From Candidatus Altimarinota bacterium (lineage in GTDB: Bacteria > Patescibacteriota > Gracilibacteria > UBA4473): DNA of 34,921 bases. Both the position numbers and the translations under genes were made by a program. The stretch is taken from contig JAHDBZ010000001.1 of NCBI GenBank assembly GCA_020630245.1, positions 60,402 to 95,322 on the forward strand, read 5' to 3'. Positions 16,146 to 22,641 of the stretch are shown in pieces (the first letter of the stretch is position 1; every line of letters starts with the position of its first letter). Under the pieces are notes generated by a model. The model saw nothing but the letters and a program-made list of their open reading frames with translations, ran no database searches and was not told where the DNA came from.

Positions 16146-16580
16146 ATGAGTGAAAAACAACAACAGCGTCGAGAAGCCCGAGGTTTGGCAATCCAAACGC
16201 TGTTTGCCTATCTGGAGCGTGATGAGAAAATTCCTCTCGTTGAAACCTTTGAAATGGTTTCAGAAGGCTCAGAAGACCTATTTGTAACCGGTTTTGCTTG
16301 GCAGATTGTTCAGACAGCAGTCGAGCATCTCAAAAAAATTAGAGTTATTATTCGCGCCTTTGCGCCAGAGTTCGCCTTTGAAAAAATTGCTCCGATCAAT
16401 CGTTCCCTATTGATATTGGGAATTACAGAAATGAAATTCATGGATACGCCCCCAGTGGTAGTCATTAATGAATACATTGAATTGGCCAAAGACTATGGAG
16501 AGGACAAGTCTCCGAGTTTTGTGAACGGAGTTTTGGATAATTATCGTAAGAGTTTGGGATTAGAAAGAAGTAAAAAGTAA
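16146..16580 (+). CDS. nusB: Transcription antitermination factor NusB
   Basis: NusB binds boxA RNA with NusE/S10 and supports rRNA transcription. The 144-residue protein is all-helical as expected. It shows the N-terminal REARGLAIQTLFAYLE, the middle RAFAPEFAFEKIAPINRSLLILGITEM and the C-terminal signature PPVVVINEYIELAKDYGEDKSPSFVNGVLD. The last codons, for SKK and the stop, are part of an AGTAAAA/AGTAAGA 7-mer array that continues for 40 bp after the gene, so the extreme C-terminus is repeat-derived. The leader in front of the ATG is also made of repeat sequence, with no Shine-Dalgarno motif. Confidence 0.95.
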   Translation: MSEKQQQRREARGLAIQTLFAYLERDEKIPLVETFEMVSEGSEDLFVTGFAWQIVQTAVEHLKKIRVIIRAFAPEFAFEKIAPINRSLLILGITEMKFMDTPPVVVINEYIELAKDYGEDKSPSFVNGVLDNYRKSLGLERSKK

Positions 16581-16698
16581 GAAGGTAGAAGTAAGAAGTA
16601 ATGAGTTATTGCTGAGAAGAATCTTCTCATCTTCTCATCTTCAATCTACACTACTTTTCACTTCACATTTCCTACTGCATATTTCATACTTACCCCAC
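16562..16698. repeat. 7/8-mer arrays filling the nusB-rnc gap
   Basis: The array starts inside the nusB 3' end (GAAAGAAGTAAAAAGTAAG), continues with GTAGAAGTAAGAAGTAATG, switches strand sense with two CTTCTCAT units, and ends with CATATTTCATACTT before the rnc ATG. Together the units occupy nearly the whole 118-bp gap. Confidence 0.75.
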
Positions 16699-17406
16699 AT
16701 GAGTGAGATAGAAGATTTATTTTCCCGTATTGACGTTGATTTTGTGGTTTATACTCAAGCAGCAGACCTTTTTAAAGAAGCCTTTACGCATCGTTCAGTG
16801 ACCTATGATGGTGGACAGGAGAATGATAATGAACGTCTGGAATTTCTCGGAGATGCAGTGCTAGAGCTTGTGACAACCGAATGGCTCTTTCGTCATTTTC
16901 CAGATCTGAGTGAAGGAAAGCTCACCAGCTATCGTTCCGCACTCGTAAAACGCGAAAATTTGGCCCAGGTGGCCCGTAAGATTGATTTAGGGTATTGGCT
17001 CAAGCTGTCACGTGGCGAAGACCGATCAGGCGGTCGTAATAAAGACTATCTCCTGGCGAATCTCGTCGAAGCGTTTATCGGCGCTTTATACCTCGCGGCT
17101 GGAAATGAAGTTACCAGAGAATTTATTCACCGCTTTATCATGGTAGAGCTGGATCAGATCCTTCAACAAGGACATCACATCGATGCTAAATCTGAACTAC
17201 AAGAGATCACGCAGGGAGAACTGGGAATCACGCCTCACTATCAAGTCCTCAATGAGAAAGGAAAGGACCACGAGAAAGAATTTGAGATCGGCGTCTACCT
17301 AGGAGATCGACTCATTGGTCAGGGAGGAGGCCGTTCAAAAAAAGAAGCGCAGATGTCGGCGGCACTAAAAGCGATAGAAAACCAAGATGACTGGTTCAAT
17401 GCTTGA
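16699..17406 (+). CDS. rnc: Ribonuclease III
   Basis: RNase III cuts double-stranded RNA in rRNA and mRNA processing. The 235-residue protein has the nuclease signature NERLEFLGDAVLEL at 44-57 (Glu48, Asp52). A second active-site block, LLANLVEAFIGALYL, has Asn121 where E. coli has Asp114 and keeps Glu124. The C-terminal double-stranded RNA-binding domain runs from about 160 (DAKSELQEITQGELGITPHY) to GGGRSKKEAQMSAALKAIE. The ATG at 16699 is preferred. An in-frame start at 16609 would add 30 residues encoded by repeat sequence, with no counterpart in the family. It overlaps the pabB start by 20 bp. Confidence 0.95.
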   Translation: MSEIEDLFSRIDVDFVVYTQAADLFKEAFTHRSVTYDGGQENDNERLEFLGDAVLELVTTEWLFRHFPDLSEGKLTSYRSALVKRENLAQVARKIDLGYWLKLSRGEDRSGGRNKDYLLANLVEAFIGALYLAAGNEVTREFIHRFIMVELDQILQQGHHIDAKSELQEITQGELGITPHYQVLNEKGKDHEKEFEIGVYLGDRLIGQGGGRSKKEAQMSAALKAIENQDDWFNA

Positions 17407-18487
17407 AAATACTCTAACGGCATTTCGTCACTTTGCCACGGCCGTAGAGGCCGGTGATTCGGGTATCTTCTTTAGCGACTTTTCACCGCGGGAGCAGGCA
17501 GAGTTTTGTTACGGGATTGGGGATTACGAGTTGGTTGATTTTGAGGCGGAGCTATTTCCCAAGTTTTCGATCTTTGATTGGAAAGGGGAGACAGATCATC
17601 ACTATTACTTTCAAGACTGGCGTAGTGACAAGTCAGAAGTGAGAAGTGAGAAGTGTGAATGGCTCGAATTACCTGTTGATTCTGAATTGTTTTCTTTTTC
17701 GGATCGCCCAGGAAAAGCCTGGCAGGAAAAAGTTGCCCAAGTTATCAAATATCAAGAGCGGGGCGACGCTTGGGTGGTAAATCTAGCGCACGATTATGTG
17801 TCAGGACCATTTACAGATATGGCGTCATTTAAACGAGAATTACTCAGGCTGTTTTATCGGTTTCTGCAGCTTCCAAACTCACATTCCGCCGGCATTGTTT
17901 TTACCAGTGAACAAATATTTTGTTCTTTTTCTCCAGAGTTATTTGTCCGCCAGAGTGATGGCCAGATTTTGACTTCGCCGATCAAAGGAACTGGTACCGT
18001 GGAGTATCTTAATACCTCACAAAAAGAACGTTCAGAGCTCGATATGATTACCGATCTTTTGCGTAATGACCTGGGTCAGATCTGTGATACGGTGAGTGTG
18101 CTCAATGAACGTTTTCTGGTGGCGGAAAAAAACTTTTACAGTGCTCGTTCACTGATTCGGGGCCAGTTTGATGGCGCTTTGACGCCAGCAGATTATCAGC
18201 GTTTGTTGCCAGCGGGCTCGATCTCTGGAGCGCCGAAGGCGCGGGTGGTGGAGATTATCGAGTCGTTGGAAGATTTTAGTCGTGAATTTTATACTGGAAC
18301 GATGGGCGTGCAGCTGTCACCGACTGATTCGGTGTGGAATATTTTGATTCGGACGATTTTCGTTGATGCCACCTCTAAGCATTGGAGCTTTCCGGTCGGA
18401 GTCGGCATCACTGCTGAATCTGATCCAGCGGCAGAGTGGCAAGAAACTTGGCAAAAGGCCCAACTCCTGACAGACTTAGCACGATGA
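17387..18487 (+). CDS. pabB: Aminodeoxychorismate synthase component I-like (PabB)
   Basis: This chorismate-binding enzyme would make 4-amino-4-deoxychorismate for folate synthesis. The C-terminal catalytic domain is clear: SPELFVRQSDGQILTSPIKGTG, whose PIKGT Lys is typical of PabB rather than TrpE (PIAGT), ERSELDMITDLLRNDLGQICD, LPAGSISGAPKARVVEIIESLE and YTGTMGV. At 366 residues it lacks about 80 from the N-terminal domain of E. coli PabB (453). Residues 80-91 (SDKSEVRSEKCE) are encoded by five AGTNNGA heptamers, so a repeat array lies in frame in a non-conserved loop. The TGA overlaps the lspA ATG (ATGA). No pabA or pabC is in the window, so para-aminobenzoate synthesis cannot be confirmed. 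Confidence 0.85.
   Translation: MTGSMLENTLTAFRHFATAVEAGDSGIFFSDFSPREQAEFCYGIGDYELVDFEAELFPKFSIFDWKGETDHHYYFQDWRSDKSEVRSEKCEWLELPVDSELFSFSDRPGKAWQEKVAQVIKYQERGDAWVVNLAHDYVSGPFTDMASFKRELLRLFYRFLQLPNSHSAGIVFTSEQIFCSFSPELFVRQSDGQILTSPIKGTGTVEYLNTSQKERSELDMITDLLRNDLGQICDTVSVLNERFLVAEKNFYSARSLIRGQFDGALTPADYQRLLPAGSISGAPKARVVEIIESLEDFSREFYTGTMGVQLSPTDSVWNILIRTIFVDATSKHWSFPVGVGITAESDPAAEWQETWQKAQLLTDLAR
17624..17658. repeat. 7-bp tandem array inside pabB
   Basis: Five heptamers (AGTGACA, AGTCAGA, AGTGAGA, AGTGAGA, AGTGTGA) lie inside the reading frame. The same words occur in gaps at 8798, 16085, 16566 and 33502. Confidence 0.88.
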
Positions 18488-18900
18488 AAATTTTAATGTT
18501 TGTCTTGGCTTTGGTTGGAGCTGATCAGGTTAGTAAATGGTGGTTTCAGAGCGAGTTTGAAGGGCCTTGGGAACTTTGGTCGGGTGTTGGCTTTAAGGTT
18601 TCTGAGAATGCTGGGATTGCCTTTTCGCTCCCCGTACCGACTTGGGTTACGATCCCACTGACACTGCTGGTGGCACTTTATCTCGGATATCTCATCTGGA
18701 AGACGCCACAACGAGCACTGACACGATTTGCGCTGGCCCTCGTCTTGGCGGGAGCTCTGGGGAATCTGATCGATCGAGTGTTTCTGGGAGCGGTGACCGA
18801 TTTTATAAGCGTTTACAATTTTCCAGTCTTTAACCTCGCGGATAGCTTTATCAGCGTTGGTGTGGTGTGCTATGTGTGGCAAGAGGTGTTTGCGGGTTAG
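18484..18900 (+). CDS. lspA: Prolipoprotein signal peptidase II
   Basis: LspA removes signal peptides from lipid-modified prolipoproteins in the inner membrane. The 138-residue protein has four hydrophobic segments and the family motifs ADQVSKWW (Asp14), ENAGIAFSLP (41-50), GNLIDRVFLGAVTDFI (with Asp106) and FNLADSFI (Asp120). The last two Asp residues form the catalytic pair. The ATG at 18484 overlaps the pabB stop (ATGA), indicating translational coupling, and gives the normal N-terminus. A plausible client is the lipoprotein at 5094-5627. A 7-mer array starts directly after the TAG. Confidence 0.95.
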   Translation: MKILMFVLALVGADQVSKWWFQSEFEGPWELWSGVGFKVSENAGIAFSLPVPTWVTIPLTLLVALYLGYLIWKTPQRALTRFALALVLAGALGNLIDRVFLGAVTDFISVYNFPVFNLADSFISVGVVCYVWQEVFAG

Positions 18901-18901
18901 G

Positions 18902-18936
18902 GCAGTGAATAGTGAGCAGAGAGCAGTGAGCAGAAA
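18902..18936. repeat. 7-bp tandem array after lspA
   Basis: Units GCAGTGA, ATAGTGA, GCAGAGA, GCAGTGA, GCAGAAA (then TCAGAAT) start one base after the lspA stop codon. Confidence 0.85.
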
Positions 18937-18985
18937 TCAGAATTTAAATATAGATCTTTTCCCCCTTGAAAGGGAGGCTTTAATA

Positions 18986-19010
18986 AAAAACTCCGCGCTG
19001 CGGAGTTTTT
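18986..19010. terminator. Bidirectional intrinsic terminator between lspA and rpsT
   Basis: AAAAACTCCGC (18986-18996) and GCGGAGTTTTT (19000-19010) form an 11-bp stem with a GCT loop. T runs are present on both strands, which suits the convergent genes. Confidence 0.9.
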
Positions 19011-19038
19011 CATATAAATTTTGAGGGAGTTGTTTCCT

Positions 19039-19347
19039 TTATTCAGATTTTTTGGCTGGAGCTTTCTTAGCCGCTGGTTTTTTCGCTGGAGCACCTCCGA
19101 CCATCTTGGCAAGACTCGATTTTTTTCGAGCCGCGGTATTTTTGTGCATGAGGTTTTTCTTTACTGCCATATCGATGGCTTTCTGTGTGGCTGGAAGCAA
19201 TTTAACTGCTTCGGCCATTTTTTTTGCTTCTACGAGCTCCGTCATTTCTTTGATAAGAGATTTATAACGGTTTTTAGTGACCGTATTTCGTTGAGTGCGA
19301 CGAGCTTCTTGTCGTACGCGTTTGATAGCTGATTTGATAATTGGCAT
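19039..19347 (-). CDS. rpsT: 30S ribosomal protein S20
   Basis: S20 binds 16S rRNA at the 5' and 3' minor domains. The 102-residue protein begins MPIIKSAIKRVRQEARRTQRN, continues with NRYKSLIKEMTELVEA and AVKLLPATQKAIDMAVKKNLMHKNTAARKKSSLAK, all standard S20 segments. It then adds a Lys/Ala/Pro-rich tail (APAKKPAAKKAPAKKSE) not present in typical 85-90 residue S20. A good promoter lies upstream on the reverse strand and a strong terminator downstream, so it is a single-gene unit. Confidence 0.96.
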   Translation of the reverse strand: MPIIKSAIKRVRQEARRTQRNTVTKNRYKSLIKEMTELVEAKKMAEAVKLLPATQKAIDMAVKKNLMHKNTAARKKSSLAKMVGGAPAKKPAAKKAPAKKSE

Positions 19348-19372
19348 TGCAAATGTGCGTTATAGCTGGAGG

Positions 19373-19400
19373 AATATAGGTAAAGGTGGGGGAGCGTCAA
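19373..19400 (-). promoter_or_regulatory. Promoter of rpsT (TTGACG-N16-TATATT)
   Basis: Read on the reverse strand, TTGACG (19400-19395) is followed after 16 bp by TATATT (19378-19373), 26 bp from the rpsT ATG. Both hexamers and the spacing equal those of the rpmE promoter. Confidence 0.72.
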
Positions 19401-19413
19401 GGGGAAAAATAGT

Positions 19414-19453
19414 CAACTGATCAGCTGACCAACCGATCAACAGAACAACAGAA
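19414..19453. repeat. 8-bp tandem array between rpsT and ssrA
   Basis: Five 8-bp units: CAACTGAT, CAGCTGAC, CAACCGAT, CAACAGAA, CAACAGAA. Confidence 0.8.
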
Positions 19454-19502
19454 AGGGAAAGCCGGACATCTGTGAATCAACAGGATTTAGATCTGTCACA
19501 GA

Positions 19503-19531
19503 TTGACGAATCAGGCGTTCTATGATACGCT
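19503..19531 (+). promoter_or_regulatory. Possible promoter of ssrA
   Basis: TTGACG (19503-19508) is followed after 17 bp by TACGCT (19526-19531), giving a start close to base 19541. The overlapping TATGAT at 19521-19526 looks better as a -10 but leaves only 12 bp of spacer. Confidence 0.35.
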
Positions 19532-19540
19532 AGTCATCCA

Positions 19541-19980
19541 GGGGGTGATATGGCCTCGACGGAGTTCTTTGAAAGATCATAACTGGCGTTTCCGGGTTCG
19601 CATGGTGTACCGGTTATCCACTTCCATGTTACTTTTAAGTGCAAACTTTAAAGAATTCGCTCAAAAACGAATCCAAGGTGCTACTCGCTCTCTAGCTAAC
19701 GCTTTTGCAGCTCCAGTACCAGTAATGGCTTAGTTCCGAGCTTCATTAAATCCTAGTTGAGCTTAGGCTCCTAGGTGTCAGTGCACTCTACCGCGGTGTG
19801 CATTGTCTGTTTATGCGGAGTAGTCTAATCACCTCGTCTCAGTGATCGGATGAAGCTTTTGAGACAACTTCCCATTGTATTTGTTGGTTTTGTTGATGGG
19901 TCGTAACTAAATCAACTACAAACGTAGAAGGTTATCGTCTTTGACTTCGGACGCGGGTTCAATTCCCGCCACCTCCACCA
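19541..19980 (+). ncRNA. ssrA: tmRNA (SsrA), single-piece
   Basis: tmRNA frees stalled ribosomes and tags the incomplete protein for degradation. The 5' end GGGGGTGATATGGCCTCGACGG and the 3' end GGACGCGGGTTCAATTCCCGCCACC then TCCACCA are diagnostic. GGGGGTG pairs with CACCTCC as the acceptor stem (one G-U), GCGGGTTCAATTCCCGC is the T arm, and CCA is encoded. The resume codon is probably GCA at 19641 and the tag frame ends with TAG at 19731-19733. The tag begins ANFKEFAQKR and ends AAPVPVMA, about 30 residues in total. The RNA is about 440 nt, longer than the usual 350-400, partly because of the long tag. A tight T-run terminator is not visible after the CCA. Confidence 0.97.
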
Positions 19981-19984
19981 TTTT

Positions 19985-20305
19985 TTACAAATAATCCTGC
20001 AGGGCATCCACAGCGGCTTGATAAGCTGTGGTGATGCGTTCGCTTTCGCGCTTCAGGTAGTCAGTTAGCGTTTCACTGCCGGCAAAGGCGTAGGTGTCTT
20101 GGTCGGGGGTGTCGATTTTTTGGACTAAGCCGCGATCGACTAAGCTGCCCAGCATAACTTTGGTCAGGTTGTAGGTGATATTGAGTTCTCGACTGAGGCG
20201 TTTCGCGCTGGTTTTTTTGAGGCGAGCCAGGGCGAGGAGGCAGTCGGTTTCGTATTCGGCGAAGCCGAGTGTGGTGAGGGCAGAGTGGATAGAAAGGTTG
20301 GACAT
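19985..20305 (-). CDS. Small TrmB-like winged-helix regulator
   Basis: The 106-residue protein aligns by eye with the first 85 residues of the TrmB-family protein at 21265-22032. Shared features are a start of the type LxxLGFxxxExxxLLxLxRxKxxxAKxLSRE, a recognition region (NLTKVMLGSLVDRGLVQKI) and the following wing with DxYxFAGxE (QDTYAFAGSETL). It stops after a short helix and has no effector domain. It is therefore either a DNA-binding-only regulator or a shortened paralogue. It lies 5 bp from the tmRNA 3' end on the opposite strand and is divergent from the GNAT-like gene, which it may control (inference). Confidence 0.7.
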   Translation of the reverse strand: MSNLSIHSALTTLGFAEYETDCLLALARLKKTSAKRLSRELNITYNLTKVMLGSLVDRGLVQKIDTPDQDTYAFAGSETLTDYLKRESERITTAYQAAVDALQDYL

Positions 20306-20370
20306 CTATTTTTTTTCTTTTTTTTATTTAATAATAAATTTGACTTTTTTGCAAATTTAAACAAGTTTTG

Positions 20371-21264
20371 ATGATGATGACAGGCCTTACTCCCCACACG
20401 CCTACTAAGATCGAAGGTTATGAACCCGCAGATGTTAATTTAACGCTGGGACATGAAATGGCTGATATTAGAGTTGGCTCTGCATCGGATAATATTCGAA
20501 GAATTTTGTTTTCACGTATCCAGCCAGATGGAGGAGATTTAGAAAAGATCACTAAACTCCAAGCCAATAACACTCGTGAGAAAGTTTTAGCTGCTGATAA
20601 TACGCTGGCAGGAGGTTTTTTGTCTCTGCAATCGTCGGTTGATTTTATGTCTGAACATTTAGACTTTGAACGCAGTACGGTTATCAATGAAGCGGTAGAT
20701 TCACCTCAAGGTTATGTAAAGGGGCGTGTTCTTGGTTATCTGATCGGTATGCCACTTAATAGAGCAACGATAGATAATCATTATTATACGAAATCCTATG
20801 CGAAAAAATGCTTAGCTCACGTTAATAGTCGTATTGTTAGCACTCGTTTCAAAATGAGCGAGGTACTCGTCGGACAAATATTTTTAGAACCAGAACTACG
20901 TGGTATGCGTGTGCATGGCGTGAAAAAGAATGAAGGAGGAGAAGAGCACCAGGTCTACGGAGAACTAGTACAAGAAAGAACCGATGGCGCTCATCGTCTA
21001 GCTTCCAAGCTTTATCGATCGGCTCATATACCTCAACAACAAAACAGAAAACTCTGGATGGCGCGAGTAAAAGGTGAAAATGTTCGTTCAATAAACTTTC
21101 ATTCTAAAGCTTTTCGACTACAAGGGGTTGTTCCTTATAGCAAAGCTGAGTGGGGTAAAATATACGGACAAACGCAACCCTATCCAGGAAAGGGGCATCA
21201 AGAAGGAGATTTCATTTTTACAAGAGATCTCACCAGAGAGTTTCCGAACGAAGATCAAAAGTAA
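20371..21264 (+). CDS. GNAT-like acetyltransferase domain protein
   Basis: The 297-residue protein is not one I recognise by name. The central and C-terminal parts have the GNAT strand-helix order: GRVLGYLIGMP, then SEVLVGQIFLEPELRGMRVHGV (strand 4 followed by an Arg-Gly loop similar to the acetyl-CoA loop), and near the end RKLWMARVKGENVRSINFHSKAFRLQGVVPY, which resembles the N-xxSxxFHxKxGFxxxG strand of GNAT enzymes. The normal QxxGxG/A loop is degenerate (ELRGMRVHG), so activity is uncertain. Three consecutive ATG codons (20371-20379) could each start translation. Its TAA directly abuts the TTA of the convergent TrmB gene with no space for a terminator. Confidence 0.5.
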   Translation: MMMTGLTPHTPTKIEGYEPADVNLTLGHEMADIRVGSASDNIRRILFSRIQPDGGDLEKITKLQANNTREKVLAADNTLAGGFLSLQSSVDFMSEHLDFERSTVINEAVDSPQGYVKGRVLGYLIGMPLNRATIDNHYYTKSYAKKCLAHVNSRIVSTRFKMSEVLVGQIFLEPELRGMRVHGVKKNEGGEEHQVYGELVQERTDGAHRLASKLYRSAHIPQQQNRKLWMARVKGENVRSINFHSKAFRLQGVVPYSKAEWGKIYGQTQPYPGKGHQEGDFIFTRDLTREFPNEDQK

Positions 21265-22032
21265 TTATAGATTCTTCCACAATTGATCGAAGAATTGCTT
21301 CATCAGTTTCGCAATTGGTCCACCGGAGAAGACAAAGCCGACCGGTTTATCTCCATCAAGCGTTACCAGAGCTGATTTTTTGCCATACACCTTGATCTCT
21401 CCGTCGAGTTTTAGGTCTGAGATGACTTTGATCTCACGGAGCTCATTGGCCGCCATGCTTTCTTGTTTTGAAAATAGGTCATTGGTGCGTTTAGAACGAA
21501 TGGTGTAGAGTTTCATATTCTTCTCTTTGCGGGTTTGAATGAAATTCTCGATGTACTCCTCACTTAGGGCACCGATTAGCTTCTCCAGGTCCGTACACGT
21601 GTAAATGTCTTCACCAGTAGCCAGCATGTCATCATATATCTCTCGAATTCCATCTCGCCCCTCATAAAAAAGAACTTCCGGTTGCCAACTGTCGCCCTTG
21701 GCACTGTCAAAGAGCTGTGACATGTCTTTGCCGGCTTGAGCGTAGATGTCTTGGTGCTTGGATTGTTCTTCATTAAGCCAGCGGTCGAAGGCTTCTTGCC
21801 CGGCAAAGGTGTAGTGATCTTGGCCGTTTTGTTCCACGGTGACGAGACCTCGGCGTTCGAGGTTTGCCAAGGCTGATTGAGCCATCGTGAAGGGAATCGT
21901 CCCCTCACGGCTGAGTTGTTTGGCCGTGGCTTGTTTGACGCGTACCAGATATACCAACGCTTTGACTTCGTGGCGGGTGAAGCCGAGATTGCGAAGAGAT
22001 TGTTCTACCTGGAGAGAAAAGGCCGCGTTCAT
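21265..22032 (-). CDS. TrmB-family transcriptional regulator
   Basis: The 255-residue protein has an N-terminal winged helix (SLRNLGFTRHEVKALVYLVRVKQATAKQLSREGTIPF..., residues 11-70), a short coiled linker (WLNEEQSKHQDIYAQAGKDM) and a C-terminal TrmB/PLD-like effector domain. That domain includes EVLFYEGRDGIREIYDDMLATGEDIYT, IENFIQTRKEKNMKLYTI, NELREIKVI and IKVYGKKSALVTLDGDKPVGFVFS, the pattern used in TrmB regulators to sense sugars or other small molecules. It is the third gene of the rel-HD-trmB run, nine bases after the HD gene, so it may regulate that operon or respond with it (inference). The paralogue at 19985-20305 lacks the effector domain. Confidence 0.82.
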   Translation of the reverse strand: MNAAFSLQVEQSLRNLGFTRHEVKALVYLVRVKQATAKQLSREGTIPFTMAQSALANLERRGLVTVEQNGQDHYTFAGQEAFDRWLNEEQSKHQDIYAQAGKDMSQLFDSAKGDSWQPEVLFYEGRDGIREIYDDMLATGEDIYTCTDLEKLIGALSEEYIENFIQTRKEKNMKLYTIRSKRTNDLFSKQESMAANELREIKVISDLKLDGEIKVYGKKSALVTLDGDKPVGFVFSGGPIAKLMKQFFDQLWKNL

Positions 22033-22041
22033 GCGTTAAAG

Positions 22042-22641
22042 TTAGATTTTTTGACTAGCGATATCTTCGAAGCGATCCATCAAGAAATGATACATCGGGT
22101 GATATCGGAAAGAGAGCCGGTGAAAGTAGTCAGAGAGTACCGGGAGGTAATCTTGCTGCAGTTCCCTTAACCATTTAGCCTTTTTTTCAGGTTTTAGCAA
22201 CTCAATCGACTCTAGATTGTGCAGGAGATCGGCCCATTTGATGAAGAAAACACTGACGTCCATCATGAAAGCGGCTTCTAGCTGCGAGATGAAAGCTCGG
22301 TGCCGAATAAGGCTATCGGTAATGGCCTGATTTTTACTGACGGCATCGACCATGAAAAATACGTGCGGTCCAAACTGATCTTCGATCTGTTGGCTGACTT
22401 CGGCCGGATGTTTGGCATCTTCGATGCAATCATGTAGGAGCGCCGCACAGATCATGTCCTCGTCAGCACCTGCTTGAGTGAGGAGCAAGGCGACGGCTAC
22501 TGGATGATGAATGTAAGCTTCACCAGAGAGCCGAGTTTGGTCTTGGTGGACCTCAGCTGCGAGTTGGTACGCGGCTTCGATCTTTTCCATGTCGAGGTGT
22601 GCATGTCGATTTACTTCGTCGGTGAGTGGGGTGATCGACAT
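22042..22641 (-). CDS. Small HD-domain hydrolase, SpoT/MESH1-like
   Basis: The 199-residue protein consists only of an HD hydrolase domain of the SpoT type. It has VHQDQTRLSGEAYIHHPVAVALLL (His32, His46), CAALLHDCIEDAK (His70, Asp71, Glu74, Asp75), FMVDAVSKNQAI and IKWADLLHNLESI (Asp138), all matching the metal-binding and (p)ppGpp-hydrolysis residues in Rel/SpoT. There is no synthetase, TGS or ACT domain. It begins one base inside the rel stop (TAATG-type overlap), so the two are translationally coupled. A role as a dedicated (p)ppGpp hydrolase next to the bifunctional Rel is plausible, but a different nucleotide substrate cannot be excluded. Confidence 0.8.
   Translation of the reverse strand: MSITPLTDEVNRHAHLDMEKIEAAYQLAAEVHQDQTRLSGEAYIHHPVAVALLLTQAGADEDMICAALLHDCIEDAKHPAEVSQQIEDQFGPHVFFMVDAVSKNQAITDSLIRHRAFISQLEAAFMMDVSVFFIKWADLLHNLESIELLKPEKKAKWLRELQQDYLPVLSDYFHRLSFRYHPMYHFLMDRFEDIASQKI

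Noticed and set aside
16609..16698. Upstream start adding 30 residues to RNase III
   Set aside because: The extension is encoded by short repeats, and the ATG at 16699 gives the normal family N-terminus.
19611..19619. TTATCCACT as a DnaA box
   Set aside because: It lies inside the tmRNA and stands alone.
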